Source of the DNA: Geobacillus proteiniphilus
GTDB taxonomy: Bacteria > Bacillota > Bacilli > Bacillales > Anoxybacillaceae
Direction of reading: 5' to 3'
DNA: 59,390 nucleotides
Assembly: GCF_001908025.1 (NCBI RefSeq)
Contig: NZ_MQMG01000016.1
Location: forward strand, 1 to 59,390
A program made the translations under genes and the position numbers. Below, one piece after another: positions 15,837 to 24,889 of this stretch. The notes below the pieces were generated by a model. That model was not told the origin of the DNA. It searched no databases and worked only from the letters and a program-made list of their open reading frames with translations. Positions within the stretch are counted from its first letter, which is position 1; each line of letters opens with the position of its first letter.

Positions 15837-17300
15837 TTATTGATATCTCGCCGTCACCATTTTCTTTCTCGTGTAAAATTCGACGCCGTCGCGGCCGTTG
15901 GCATGGAGGTCGCCGTAAAACGAGTTTTTGTAGCCCGAGAACGGGAAAAACGCCATGGGCGCCGGGACGGCGACGTTGACGCCAAGCATGCCGGCGTCGA
16001 TTTCTTCGCGGAACTGGCGGATCGCTTTGGCGCTGTCGGTGTAGATGCAGGCGCCGTTGGCGAACTCCGACCGGTTGGCGATCTCAATCGCTTCGTCCAG
16101 ATCACGGGCGCGGACGACGGACAAGACCGGGGCGAAAATTTCATCCGTCCAAATCGTCATGCCTGGTTTGACATGGTCAAAAATCGTTGGGCCGATGAAA
16201 TAGCCTTTTCCGCTTGTCGCCGAGTCGCGGCGTCCGTCGCGGACAAGGAGCGCCCCCTCTTTTTCGCCGATTTCGATGTATTTGATCGTCCGTTCTTTGT
16301 GCGACTCGCGGATGACCGGCCCTAAAAAGACGCCTTTGTCGAGCCCGTTGCCGATTTGAATGCGGTCGGCGGCTTCTTTGAGCCGTCTCACTAATTCATC
16401 GGCGATATCGCCGACAGCGACAACGACCGAGCACGCCATGCACCGCTCGCCTGCCGAACCGAACGCGGCGTTGATGATGTTCGTCACCGCCATATCGAGG
16501 TCGGCGTCCGGCATGACAATCGAATGGTTTTTCGCACCGGCGAGCGCCTGCACCCGCTTGCCGTGGGCGGCGGCTGTTTTGTACACGTACTCGGCGACCG
16601 GCTGCGAGCCGACGAACGAGACGGCTTTAATGTCTTTATGCTCTAAAATGCCGCCCACCACCTCGTGCGCCCCATGAACGATATTGAGCACTCCCGGTGG
16701 CAGGCCGGCTTCGGTGAACAGTTCAGCTAAGCGGTTGGCCAGCATGGGCGTCCGCTCCGATGGCTTCAATACAAACGTGTTGCCGCAGGCGATCGCGAGC
16801 GGGAACATCCAGCACGGCACCATCATCGGGAAGTTGAACGGCGTGATGCCGGCGACGACGCCGAGCGGGTAGCGGTACATGCCCGATTCGATATCGGTCG
16901 CGATATCCGGCAGCTGCTGGCCCATCATGAGCGTCGGAATCCCAGCCGCAAACTCGACGCACTCAATGCCGCGCTGCACTTCACCGTAGGCGTCCTCATA
17001 GACTTTTCCATTTTCTAGCGTCACAAGTCTAGCGAGTTCGTCCCAATGTTCGACCAACAGCTGCTGATAGCGAAACAAAATGCGGGCACGGCGCGGAACC
17101 GGGACTTTGCGCCATTCGCGGAACGCTTCTTTCGCGGCCGCCACCGCTGCATCAAGCTCCTCGCGCGAGGAAAGCGGCACTTTCGCCAATACTTCCCCCG
17201 TTGCCGGGTTCGGCACGACTTCTTCTTTTCCGGATGTTGAAGCGACCCATTGGCCGCCGATAAAATTTTTCAATGTCTTCGTTTCGGTCACGGAACTCAT
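15837..17300 (-). CDS. mmsA: Methylmalonate-semialdehyde dehydrogenase (CoA-acylating)
   Basis: Cytosolic CoA-dependent aldehyde dehydrogenase converting malonate or methylmalonate semialdehyde to acetyl- or propionyl-CoA (MmsA/IolA). ATG 17300 ([16 protein letters not shown]) with AAAGGTGG upstream gives 487 aa, the length of Bacillus IolA; further in-frame ATG codons upstream have no ribosome site. Seen: [14 protein letters not shown] for cofactor binding, [10 protein letters not shown], and the catalytic Cys in [17 protein letters not shown]-specific features include lack of the general-base Glu found in ordinary ALDHs ([11 protein letters not shown] instead of ELGGK). No inositol genes surround it; its role may be valine, pyrimidine or inositol breakdown. 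Confidence 0.93.
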   Translation of the reverse strand: MSSVTETKTLKNFIGGQWVASTSGKEEVVPNPATGEVLAKVPLSSREELDAAVAAAKEAFREWRKVPVPRRARILFRYQQLLVEHWDELARLVTLENGKVYEDAYGEVQRGIECVEFAAGIPTLMMGQQLPDIATDIESGMYRYPLGVVAGITPFNFPMMVPCWMFPLAIACGNTFVLKPSERTPMLANRLAELFTEAGLPPGVLNIVHGAHEVVGGILEHKDIKAVSFVGSQPVAEYVYKTAAAHGKRVQALAGAKNHSIVMPDADLDMAVTNIINAAFGSAGERCMACSVVVAVGDIADELVRRLKEAADRIQIGNGLDKGVFLGPVIRESHKERTIKYIEIGEKEGALLVRDGRRDSATSGKGYFIGPTIFDHVKPGMTIWTDEIFAPVLSVVRARDLDEAIEIANRSEFANGACIYTDSAKAIRQFREEIDAGMLGVNVAVPAPMAFFPFSGYKNSFYGDLHANGRDGVEFYTRKKMVTARYQ

Positions 17301-17500
17301 GGATGAAACCACCTTTCTAGTCGATCTTTCAAAAGATTGGTTCATGAACGCACACAAGAGTTATGGATGATCAGCGAGCGCTTCCTTTCGCGGAAACGGC
17401 CGGCGGGCTGAACGCTTCCAAAAAGCGGCGTTCTTTTCTGTCTGTTTGCTTCTGGTCGCTGTCATGCATTCTGCAATCGCCATCCCAGCCGCCGACTCAT

Positions 17501-18688
17501 TTACGAACTTACGGTTTTGGTGTCGTACTGATAGTCGTAACAATAATGGTACAATGCCACAATTTCCTCATGCGTCGGCACTTTCGGGTTGTTGGCGGGG
17601 CTGCCGCTCGCAAGCGCGTCAGCCGCCATTTTGTCCACCACCTTGTCAAACGCTGTTTTGTCAATGCCCCACGTTTTCATATTCGGGATGTGCAAATCGC
17701 GGCAAAGCTGTTTCACTTCCTCAACGAGCGCCTCAGCCGCTTCCGTATCGGAAACGTCTTTGAGCGGCGGCTTGATGATTCGGGCGATCACCGCCAATCG
17801 TTCGATGGCGCTGTCTTTTGTAAACTCAAGCACCCCAGGCAACAACATCGCGTTCGATACGCCGTGCGGCACGTGGAAAAGCGCGCCGATCGGCCGCGAC
17901 ATGCCGTGCACGAGCGTCACCGAGGCGTTGGAAAAGGCCATGCCGGCTTTCATGGCCGCGATCGCCATCTTCTCCCGCGCTTCGATGTCTTGGCCGTTTT
18001 CATACGCCCGGCGCAAATGACCGACGATCGCTTCAATGGCAGAGAGCGCCAGCGCATCGGTCACCGGGTGGGCGCGTCGGGAAATATACGCCTCGATCGC
18101 ATGGCACAGCGCATCAACCCCGGTCGCCGCTGTAACGGACGGCGGGCATGAAACCGTGAGCAACGGGTCGACAATCGCCACGGCTGGAAGCAGCGCCGGT
18201 TGGGAAATCATCATTTTGACGTCCATCTTCGTATCGATAATGACCGTTACTTTCGTCACTTCCGAACCCGTTCCGGCCGTTGTCGGAATGGCGATGAGCG
18301 GCAGCGGTTTTTCGGTAAACCTTTTTTGATTGCCGACATAGTCGCTGATCGTTCCTTCATTCGTCATCATCACGGACACCGCTTTGGCGGCGTCGATGCT
18401 GCTGCCGCCGCCAAGAGCGATAATGACATCGCACTGCTCGCTCCGGCAGACGTCAAGCGCTTCCTTCACATGGACATCCGTCGGCTCCGTGTCAACCCCT
18501 GTGTACTTGGCAAACGTCATCCCCACCTGTTGCAAGTATTGCTCGCAACGGGCGACAAGGCCGATTTTCTCCATCACCGGGTCGCTGACGATCAGCGCTT
18601 TCGTCCCGAGCGCTTTTGCTTGTGGGCCGACTTCGGCGAACGTATCGCGCCCATACACAACCCGGCTGGGCACCAACAATTCGTACAT
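17501..18688 (-). CDS. Iron-containing alcohol dehydrogenase
   Basis: Group III (Fe-dependent) alcohol dehydrogenase, 395 aa, reducing aldehydes or oxidising alcohols with NAD(P). Seen: nucleotide loop ALGGGSSIDAAKAV, IPTTAGTGSEVT, and the metal ligands Asp in IVDPLLT and His residues in VDALCHAIEAYIS, LVHGMSRPIGALFHVPHG. AAAAGGAGGGG precedes ATG 18688. The promoter is a perfect sigma-54 type and the adjacent upstream gene encodes a sigma-54 activator, so this gene is its most likely target. A perfect cre box covers the region right after the transcription start. Family members include butanol, 1,3-propanediol and ethanol dehydrogenases; the substrate cannot be read from sequence. Confidence 0.92.
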   Translation of the reverse strand: MYELLVPSRVVYGRDTFAEVGPQAKALGTKALIVSDPVMEKIGLVARCEQYLQQVGMTFAKYTGVDTEPTDVHVKEALDVCRSEQCDVIIALGGGSSIDAAKAVSVMMTNEGTISDYVGNQKRFTEKPLPLIAIPTTAGTGSEVTKVTVIIDTKMDVKMMISQPALLPAVAIVDPLLTVSCPPSVTAATGVDALCHAIEAYISRRAHPVTDALALSAIEAIVGHLRRAYENGQDIEAREKMAIAAMKAGMAFSNASVTLVHGMSRPIGALFHVPHGVSNAMLLPGVLEFTKDSAIERLAVIARIIKPPLKDVSDTEAAEALVEEVKQLCRDLHIPNMKTWGIDKTAFDKVVDKMAADALASGSPANNPKVPTHEEIVALYHYCYDYQYDTKTVSS

Positions 18689-18705
18689 CGTTTCCCCTCC
18701 TTTTT

Positions 18706-18719
18706 TGACAACGGTTTCA
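18706..18719. promoter_or_regulatory. cre box at the transcription start of the Fe-ADH gene
   Basis: TGACAACGGTTTCA fits the cre consensus at every position. It covers about +1 to +14 of the transcript predicted from the sigma-54 promoter, an effective place for CcpA repression. Confidence 0.75.
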
Positions 18720-18730
18720 TTTCCTTATAA

Positions 18731-18747
18731 AGCAAATTCCGTGCCAA
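18731..18747 (-). promoter_or_regulatory. Sigma-54 (SigL) promoter of the Fe-ADH gene
   Basis: On the minus strand TTGGCACGGAATTTGCT contains the -24 GG and -12 GC exactly 10 bases apart, an essentially perfect TGGCACG-N4-TTGC promoter. Transcription would start near 18720, some 30 bases before the start codon. Confidence 0.85.
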
Positions 18748-18776
18748 CATACAAAAGGCACCATGATAAGGGGGCT

Positions 18777-18786
18777 GTTTCGAAAC
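18777..18786. promoter_or_regulatory. Candidate upstream activating site (GTTTCGAAAC)
   Basis: A perfect 10-bp palindrome lies about 30 bases upstream of the -24 element, with another short palindrome (AACGCGTT) just beyond it. It is a plausible site for the neighbouring sigma-54 activator; this is inference. Confidence 0.35.
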
Positions 18787-18851
18787 GAAAACGCGTTCAC
18801 CGACAGTAAGCAGACATTTTCCCTACAATACCAGACACTTATCCAACAGAG

Positions 18852-18880
18852 CAACAAAAAACAACGGCTTTGCCGCCGTT
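18852..18880 (-). terminator. Terminator of the sigma-54 activator gene
   Basis: AACGGC (18863-18868) pairs with GCCGTT (18875-18880), followed on the minus strand by GTTTTTTGTT. It is 3 bases past the stop codon and separates this gene from the Fe-ADH promoter. Confidence 0.85.
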
Positions 18881-18882
18881 GC

Positions 18883-20598
18883 CTACAATCCGTATTTTTT
18901 CAGCTTCTCATATAACGTCGAGCGGTGAATGCCGAGCCTCCTTGCCGCTTCCGCCTTGTTGCCGCCCGCCGCCACCAGCGCCGCAGCGATGCGCTCACGT
19001 TCCGATTGATAGACCATTTCTTTCCACCGATCAGCCATCTTCACACCACCGTTTGGCAAAGACGAGGCTGCCGGTTGAACGGTCGACAAGTAAGACGGCA
19101 AGTGTTCGCGTTCCACTTTTTCCCCTTCGACCATACTGATCAGCCATTCGACGACGTTGACCAGCTCGCGGACGTTCCCCGGCCATGAATAGTGGACAAG
19201 CACTTCCATGGCCTCTTTGGTAAACGACTTCAACGCGACGCCAAACTGCCGGCACATCCGCTCCATATGGTAAGCCAACAGCGCGGGAATATCCGTTTTC
19301 CGCTCGCGCAACGGCGGAAGATGAATGCGAATGATATTCAACCGATAAAACAAATCTTCGCGAAAGGTTCCATTCCGCACCATCTCCTCGAGCGGCTTGT
19401 TCGTCGCGGCAATAATGCGCACGTCCACCTCTGTCCCCGACAATCCGCCGACTTTTTCCACTTTCTTTTCTTCCAAGACGCGCAAAATTTTCGCCTGCAT
19501 GGCAAGCGGCATATCGCCGATTTCATCCAAAAACAGCGTCCCTCCATGGGCGAGTTGAAACTTGCCGGGCTTGCCCCCTTTTTTCGCACCGGTGAACGCC
19601 CCATCTTCATAGCCGAACAGTTCCGCTTCCAACAACGACTCAGGGATGGCGGCGCAATTCACGCTGACAAACGGTCCGTCCGCATGCGGCCCCGCTTCAT
19701 GGATCGCCCGCGCCACCACCTCTTTCCCCGTTCCGCTTTCACCGGTAATGAGCACCGTCGACGGCACGCGCGCCGCCCGACGAATCATCTGCTTCACAGC
19801 AGCGATCGCCGGGTGGCGGCCAATGATCCGCTCGATTCCTTTCGGGGCGGAGGCGGCCGTCTCCTGTGGTTTCGCTTCCGTCTCTTGCTTCTCCTTCCGG
19901 CTTGCCTCACGCGACAGCTCCTGCAGGCGCCGGAAAATTTCATATACTTCCGATACCCCTTGGAAAATAAGCATCCCGATCGCCCCGATCACCTTGCCGT
20001 CCCGCCAAATCGGAATACGGTGCACAACCATCGGCTGGCCGTAAATTTTTTGAATATATCCTCTTTCTGGAATGCCCGATTGAACACAAATGTGCAGACG
20101 GGTGTTTTCGATCACTTCCGTCACATGTTTTCCGATCGCTTCTTCCCGGCGAATGCCGAGAAACTGGCAATACGCCCGGTTGATTTCACGAACCACGCCG
20201 TCCTCATCGACGACAACCACCCCTTCGTACGCCGCATCCAACACCGTTTTCATCGTCTCAGCCAGACGGTGCGTTTCCTCCAACTCACGCCGCAGTCGCT
20301 CGAGCTCATTCGTTGCTTTGGAATCGCTTTCGGACATTGGCATTGCAGCGCAGACGCCTTCCTGTTTCGTTTCCCACTTGTCGGAAAATGCCGTCAATAC
20401 TTCCCCTATCGGCATGGAACGATCGAGCCCATCCGCCGCCGCCCGCAGCATCATCCGCCACGTGCACCGCCCCACCGTCCGGCCGTGCTCATCGATCACG
20501 TTCACCGACTCAAGCCCACGAGCCGCCATCAGCTGCATGGCTTCTTGCAACGTTTGGCAGCGGCTGACCATCGGCGAGGTGTCGCCATTGCTCGTCAT
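18883..20598 (-). CDS. Sigma-54-dependent enhancer-binding activator (CBS-like/PAS/AAA+/Fis)
   Basis: Activator that uses ATP to open sigma-54 promoters. ATG 20598 has AAGGGGGG six bases upstream and gives 571 aa; ATG 20604 is an alternative. Order: a CBS-like sensory segment (about 8-85, ESVNVIDEHGRTVGRCTW), a coiled linker, a PAS domain (about 110-220, GVVVVDEDGVVREINRAY), an AAA+ domain with Walker A GESGTGKE (about 286), the sigma-54 contact loop GAFTGA (about 333) and Walker B LFLDEIGD (about 356), and a C-terminal Fis-type HTH (NKAEAARRLGIHRSTLYEKLKK). All motor motifs are intact. The next gene downstream has a perfect -24/-12 promoter, making the iron alcohol dehydrogenase the likely target. 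The inducer is unknown. Confidence 0.93.
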   Translation of the reverse strand: MTSNGDTSPMVSRCQTLQEAMQLMAARGLESVNVIDEHGRTVGRCTWRMMLRAAADGLDRSMPIGEVLTAFSDKWETKQEGVCAAMPMSESDSKATNELERLRRELEETHRLAETMKTVLDAAYEGVVVVDEDGVVREINRAYCQFLGIRREEAIGKHVTEVIENTRLHICVQSGIPERGYIQKIYGQPMVVHRIPIWRDGKVIGAIGMLIFQGVSEVYEIFRRLQELSREASRKEKQETEAKPQETAASAPKGIERIIGRHPAIAAVKQMIRRAARVPSTVLITGESGTGKEVVARAIHEAGPHADGPFVSVNCAAIPESLLEAELFGYEDGAFTGAKKGGKPGKFQLAHGGTLFLDEIGDMPLAMQAKILRVLEEKKVEKVGGLSGTEVDVRIIAATNKPLEEMVRNGTFREDLFYRLNIIRIHLPPLRERKTDIPALLAYHMERMCRQFGVALKSFTKEAMEVLVHYSWPGNVRELVNVVEWLISMVEGEKVEREHLPSYLSTVQPAASSLPNGGVKMADRWKEMVYQSERERIAAALVAAGGNKAEAARRLGIHRSTLYEKLKKYGL

Positions 20599-20735
20599 CG
20601 TCATCCCCCCTTTTCGCCATCTTTTCCTTTTCGTATCGTTCGTCGTTGGCATGGAAAAATCCTTCTGTTTGCTTTTGCTTGAAAATCATCCATGGGAGCA
20701 TACGTATATTCCAAGTACAGTGCGTGTTGACGCCC

Positions 20736-20764
20736 GCAAAAATAAAGGCAGGCCTTCGCCTACC
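20736..20764 (-). terminator. Terminator at the end of the sugar-acid cluster
   Basis: GGCAGGC (20747-20753) pairs with GCCTACC (20758-20764) around a 4-base loop; TTTATTTTTG follows on the minus strand. It lies about 75 bases after the last gene of the large minus-strand cluster. Confidence 0.8.
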
Positions 20765-20839
20765 TTGATCGTACCGTGTTATCAACATCTTTTTATCATA
20801 TACACCAAATGGTCTCAAACGCGGACTCCCCAAGACTGT

Positions 20840-21844
20840 TTATACATAAAGCCCTTTCTCTTTCAAACGCATCTTTTCCTTGACGTTATGGTTGACAAGA
20901 TAGGTCGGATAATATCCCGACAATACATCGGCAACGTTTTGAGCGGTTTTCCGTTTTAATTCTTTTTCCGATTCCTCAGAATACCAGGCTACATGAGGAG
21001 TAATGACCACGTTTTCCATTTTCAGGAGAGGGTTGTCCGGTTGGATCGGCTCACATTCCGTCACATCGAGCCCAGCGCCGCTGATTTTTCCCTCTTGTAA
21101 AGCGCGAATTAAAGCGGATTCATCAATGACCGGGCCACGAGCCGTGTTGACGATGATCAATTCCTTTTTCGCCAAGTTAAATTGTTCGTCGCTGATCATT
21201 CCTTTTGTTTCTTTAGTCAACGGGGCATGAACGGAAATGTAGTCCGATTGTCGGAACACATCGTTCAGTCCAAGCAGTTGAACATTGAGCTCGTCAGCCA
21301 CTTTAGCGGGGACGTACGGGTCATAGGCAATAACGCGCAGTCCAAAAGCTTGGGCCTTTTTCGCCAACGCTTGCGGAATTCTTCCCAATCCCACAAGACC
21401 GAGCGTTCTCCCCCGCAGCCGGTAAATCGGCTTGCCGACATTAAAATTCCATGTACCACTCTTTACTTCGTGATTCAATTTGACGATTTTGCGAGCTAGC
21501 GAAAGCAACAGCGCCAGCGCGTGATCCGAGACCTCATCGATCGAATAGTCCGTTACATTGGCTACAATAATACCCTTTTCGGTGGCAGCGTCTACATCAA
21601 CTGTATTGACACCGACGCCATATCGGGAAATGATTTTGCACTTTTCCAGTTGTGCGATTACCTCTGCAGATATTGGAGCATACTGGTTGATAATGGCGTC
21701 GGCGTCCCTGCACGCGGAAATGACTTCCTCCTCTGTACGACACTGGGTGGCGACAAACTCCACATTGAGAGATGAAAGCACTTCTTGTTCAGGTGCCAAC
21801 GTTTGAAATTCGTAGTCTGTCACCACAACTTTAAATCTATCCAT
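20840..21844 (-). CDS. D-2-hydroxyacid dehydrogenase (CtBP/SerA-like)
   Basis: NAD-dependent D-isomer 2-hydroxyacid dehydrogenase, 334 aa. Seen: Rossmann motif LGLVGLGRIPQALAKK, in which the usual GxGxxG is GLGRIP, and the catalytic set Arg in NTARGPVID, Glu in TECEPIQ and His in TPHVAWYS. The C-terminal VNHNVKEKMRLK extension resembles the C-terminal-binding-protein branch. It is the last gene of the sugar-acid cluster, about 215 bases after dgoD, and shares its strand. It may interconvert a 2-oxo and 2-hydroxy sugar acid or glyoxylate/glycolate; the exact substrate is not readable. Confidence 0.85.
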   Translation of the reverse strand: MDRFKVVVTDYEFQTLAPEQEVLSSLNVEFVATQCRTEEEVISACRDADAIINQYAPISAEVIAQLEKCKIISRYGVGVNTVDVDAATEKGIIVANVTDYSIDEVSDHALALLLSLARKIVKLNHEVKSGTWNFNVGKPIYRLRGRTLGLVGLGRIPQALAKKAQAFGLRVIAYDPYVPAKVADELNVQLLGLNDVFRQSDYISVHAPLTKETKGMISDEQFNLAKKELIIVNTARGPVIDESALIRALQEGKISGAGLDVTECEPIQPDNPLLKMENVVITPHVAWYSEESEKELKRKTAQNVADVLSGYYPTYLVNHNVKEKMRLKEKGLYV

Positions 21845-22058
21845 ATCGTTCTTCCTCCATTTCGTGAAAAATTCGGATTTATCGCTGAAAGACGTGCTTG
21901 GTTTTTAGACAATCATGATTGCAATGTTGCTCCAAACAAGATGGAACAAAAAGGAGAAAATCCATTTTGATTTTCTCTATCATCGAGTCTTTGAGTCTGT
22001 TTTTGTTAAGCATATTTTGTGGGTGAAGAGCCGAAATCCCAAAAAACTGCTTTTATAT

Positions 22059-23213
22059 CTACCATTCAGCAACGGAACCGTCAGCATGACGCCAAACGGG
22101 ATTTTTCCAATTATGTCCAACCTTTGCCATTTCTCTCACATACTCTTCGTTAATCTGTATTCCTAAACCGGGGCCTTGTGGAATTTTGACATACCCGTTT
22201 CGATACTCAAACACAGAGGGATCCACTAAATAGTCAAGAAGATCATTCCCTTGATTATAATGAATGCCAAGGCTTTGTTCTTGGATAAAAGCGTTGTACG
22301 ACACAGCATCCACTTGTAAAGAGGCTGCCAGTGCAATCGGCCCCAACGGACAATGGGGAGCTAAAGCAACATCGTATGCCTCAGCCATTGCAGCAATTTT
22401 TCTTACCTCGGTAATACCGCCGGCATGAGAAAGATCAGGCTGAATGATATCGACGTACCCGTCAGATAAAACCGTTTTGAAGTCCCAGCGTGAAAACATT
22501 CGTTCGCCGGTTGCGATCGGAATATTGGAATGTCTAGCAATTTCTTTTAACGCTTCATTATGTTCGGGTAATACTGGTTCCTCAATAAACATTGGGTGAT
22601 ATGGTTCAAGCTCTTTCGCTAAAATTTTCGCCATCGGCTTGTGAACACGCCCATGGAAATCGATTCCAATCCCAAATTCGTCACCTGTCACTTGACGTAC
22701 CGCGGCCACCCTTTCGACCGCTTCCTCAATCTTTTTAAACGAATCAATATATTGAAGCTCCTCTGTTGCATTCATTTTTACTGCCGTAAACCCCGTTTCT
22801 TTCGCTTTTTTAGCCGCTTCGGCAACGTCGCTTGGACGATCGCCACCAATCCAACTGTAAACCCGAATAGAATCGCGAACCGGGCCGCCAAGCAATTGAT
22901 GAACCGGGGCGTTGAAGTATTTCCCTTTAATATCCCAAAGCGCTTGATCAATTCCCGAGATGGCGCTCATTAAAATGGGGCCTCCACGGTAAAATCCCCC
23001 CCTGTAAAGAACGGTCCAATGCTCCTCAATTGCCAGTGGATCTTTGCCGATCAAGTAGTCGCTGAGCTCCTCCACCGCTGCTCGTACGGTACCGGCTCTT
23101 CCTTCGACAATCGGCTCCCCCCACCCCGAGATTCCTTCATCCGTGCTGATTTTTAAAAACAGCCACCGCGGCGGGACAAGAAACGTCTCGAACTTCGTTA
23201 TTTTCATGTTCAT
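22059..23213 (-). CDS. dgoD: D-galactonate dehydratase
   Basis: Enolase-superfamily dehydratase converting D-galactonate to 2-keto-3-deoxygalactonate (De Ley-Doudoroff pathway). 384 aa. Seen: magnesium ligands in GIGIDFHGR (Asp, plus the catalytic His two residues later), FIEEPVLPE and [13 protein letters not shown], the second catalytic His in LAPHCPLGP, and [11 protein letters not shown]. These match DgoD rather than mandelate racemase or glucarate dehydratase, though related aldonate dehydratases (arabinonate, gluconate) look similar. Its first ATG overlaps the eda stop codon by four bases; the ATG two codons later has the better-spaced AGGGAG. Confidence 0.87.
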   Translation of the reverse strand: MNMKITKFETFLVPPRWLFLKISTDEGISGWGEPIVEGRAGTVRAAVEELSDYLIGKDPLAIEEHWTVLYRGGFYRGGPILMSAISGIDQALWDIKGKYFNAPVHQLLGGPVRDSIRVYSWIGGDRPSDVAEAAKKAKETGFTAVKMNATEELQYIDSFKKIEEAVERVAAVRQVTGDEFGIGIDFHGRVHKPMAKILAKELEPYHPMFIEEPVLPEHNEALKEIARHSNIPIATGERMFSRWDFKTVLSDGYVDIIQPDLSHAGGITEVRKIAAMAEAYDVALAPHCPLGPIALAASLQVDAVSYNAFIQEQSLGIHYNQGNDLLDYLVDPSVFEYRNGYVKIPQGPGLGIQINEEYVREMAKVGHNWKNPVWRHADGSVAEW

Positions 23214-23866
23214 TCTCCCTCTCTTGATAAAGCGTTTCTGACCGTTTCAACAAATTTTTGCGCTGTTTCCCTAATTACATCAAATCTCTCTTCTTCAATA
23301 GCCCGTTTATCTAATAAAGCGCTTCCTACCCCTACAGCGACCACACCGTTGCGGATAAACTCCGCCGCATTATCCAACGTTACACCACCTGTCGGCATCA
23401 GTGGAATATGTCCCAGCGGACCGCTTAGCTCCTTAAAATATTTCGGGCCTAAAGAACCGGCTGGAAATACTTTCAACAGGTCAGCTCCCATTTGATACGC
23501 CTTAACGATTTCCGTCGGGGTCATCACGCCAGGAATAGAGATTTTCCCGTATCGATTGGTTAAAGAGACCATTTCTTGATCGAAAATAGGCGAAAAAATG
23601 AAGTCTGAACCAGCTTCTATCGCCCGTTTGGCTGTCTCCGCATCGAGGACAGTCCCCGCGCCAACGATCGCCTTGTCTCCGAACGTTTCCTTCAGTGCAG
23701 CGATCATCTCAAAACTGCCAGGGCTATCCACCGTCACTTCGAGCACCTCGACTCCCCCGTCGATAAGAGCCTCAGCAATCTGAAAAATTTGCGACCGTTT
23801 CGGTTTTCGAATTACCGCGACCAATTTAGATTGCTTCAGCCGGTTTAAATGCTCAAGCTTATCCAT
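23210..23866 (-). CDS. eda: KDPG/KDPGal aldolase
   Basis: Class I aldolase cleaving 2-keto-3-deoxy-6-phospho-gluconate or -galactonate to pyruvate and glyceraldehyde 3-phosphate. 218 aa, usual length. Seen: the glutamate region [26 protein letters not shown], and the Schiff-base lysine in [12 protein letters not shown] followed by [13 protein letters not shown]. It follows kdgK by 16 bases and overlaps dgoD by 4, so kinase, aldolase and dehydratase form a tight unit. AAAGGGGGAGAG precedes the start. Confidence 0.93.
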   Translation of the reverse strand: MDKLEHLNRLKQSKLVAVIRKPKRSQIFQIAEALIDGGVEVLEVTVDSPGSFEMIAALKETFGDKAIVGAGTVLDAETAKRAIEAGSDFIFSPIFDQEMVSLTNRYGKISIPGVMTPTEIVKAYQMGADLLKVFPAGSLGPKYFKELSGPLGHIPLMPTGGVTLDNAAEFIRNGVVAVGVGSALLDKRAIEEERFDVIRETAQKFVETVRNALSREGE

Positions 23867-23882
23867 ACTTGTCTCTCCCCCT

Positions 23883-24842
23883 TTATCGTTTTACATCTCG
23901 TTGGTACGCGGCACCTTGCAAAAATTCATCGAGTTCTTCTCTAGTTGGCAACCCTTCAACATCTCCATTCGTCCCCACCACGATCGCGCCGACTGCATTC
24001 CCTCGCCTAACCGCCTCAGAGATTGGCACGTTCTGCAAAAGTCCACTGATAACCCCAGCAGCGAAGCCGTCGCCCGCTCCCACCGGATCCACGATCTGCG
24101 GCACAGCAAATCCTTTGACATATCCTTCTTCGCTGCCAAACTGATAATACGCCCCACGCTCTCCCAGCTTAATGATGACCAGTTTTTCCTCTCCAAAAAA
24201 ACGGGCAATATCCTCGGGGGTATTTCGACCGGACAGCAATTCTCCTTCATCAAGACCCGGCAAGATAATATCTGCCTCTGCCGCGATTTCCATAAGCACC
24301 TGTCTTGCCTTTTCAATCGTCCATAGCTTCAGTCGAATGTTCGGGTCAAACACAATTTTGACACGATGCCGTTTCGCTATTTCTATAGCTTTGAACACCG
24401 TCTCTCGGCACGACGTGCTGAGGGCGGGGGTAATTCCCGTAATATGAAGAAACTTTGCATTGGCGATATACTCTTCATCCAAGTCGTCAGGAGACAGCAA
24501 ACTAGCTGCCGAGTTCCTGCGATAATAATAGACTTTTATATTCGAAGGCGAACGTTTCTCTTTAAAGAAAATCCCTGTTGGAGCTTCATCCGTATAAATG
24601 CAGCGGGATGTATCAACTCCCTCGCCCCTCACAAATTTATGGATATACCTTCCAAACGGGTCATTTCCTAACTTGCTAAACCAGCCGACGGAATGGCCGA
24701 GTCTTTGTAACCCGATGGCGACGTTCGATTCAGCTCCCCCAATTTGTTTCGAAAAATGACTGCTGTACTCAAGCGGAGTCATGGCTTCGGATGTAAATAA
24801 GACCATTGTTTCTCCAAATGTGACGACGTCGAGCGTTTTCAT
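23883..24842 (-). CDS. kdgK: 2-keto-3-deoxygluconate/galactonate kinase (PfkB family)
   Basis: Ribokinase-family kinase phosphorylating 2-keto-3-deoxy sugar acids at C6. 319 aa. Seen: VVTFGETMVLFTSEAM at the N-terminus, the substrate motif IGGAESNVAIGLQRLG, FDPNIRLKLW and the catalytic anion-hole DPVGAGDGFAAGVISG near the C-terminus. Position between a UxaA-type dehydratase and KDPG aldolase fits KdgK or its galactonate counterpart. Start ATG 24842 follows the UxaA gene by about 50 bases. Confidence 0.9.
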   Translation of the reverse strand: MKTLDVVTFGETMVLFTSEAMTPLEYSSHFSKQIGGAESNVAIGLQRLGHSVGWFSKLGNDPFGRYIHKFVRGEGVDTSRCIYTDEAPTGIFFKEKRSPSNIKVYYYRRNSAASLLSPDDLDEEYIANAKFLHITGITPALSTSCRETVFKAIEIAKRHRVKIVFDPNIRLKLWTIEKARQVLMEIAAEADIILPGLDEGELLSGRNTPEDIARFFGEEKLVIIKLGERGAYYQFGSEEGYVKGFAVPQIVDPVGAGDGFAAGVISGLLQNVPISEAVRRGNAVGAIVVGTNGDVEGLPTREELDEFLQGAAYQRDVKR

Positions 24843-24889
24843 GATGAGCCCTCCAAGCGTTTGCTTTCATCATCGACCGAAACATCGGT

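Noticed and set aside
17363-18151. 262-codon plus-strand frame over the alcohol dehydrogenase
   Set aside because: Shadow of the minus-strand gene with conserved iron ligands; no ribosome site.
19192-20682. 496-codon plus-strand open frame
   Set aside because: It is antisense to the sigma-54 activator gene, whose domains are unmistakable; the frame is a by-product of codon bias, has no ribosome site and gives a His/Arg-rich low-complexity product.
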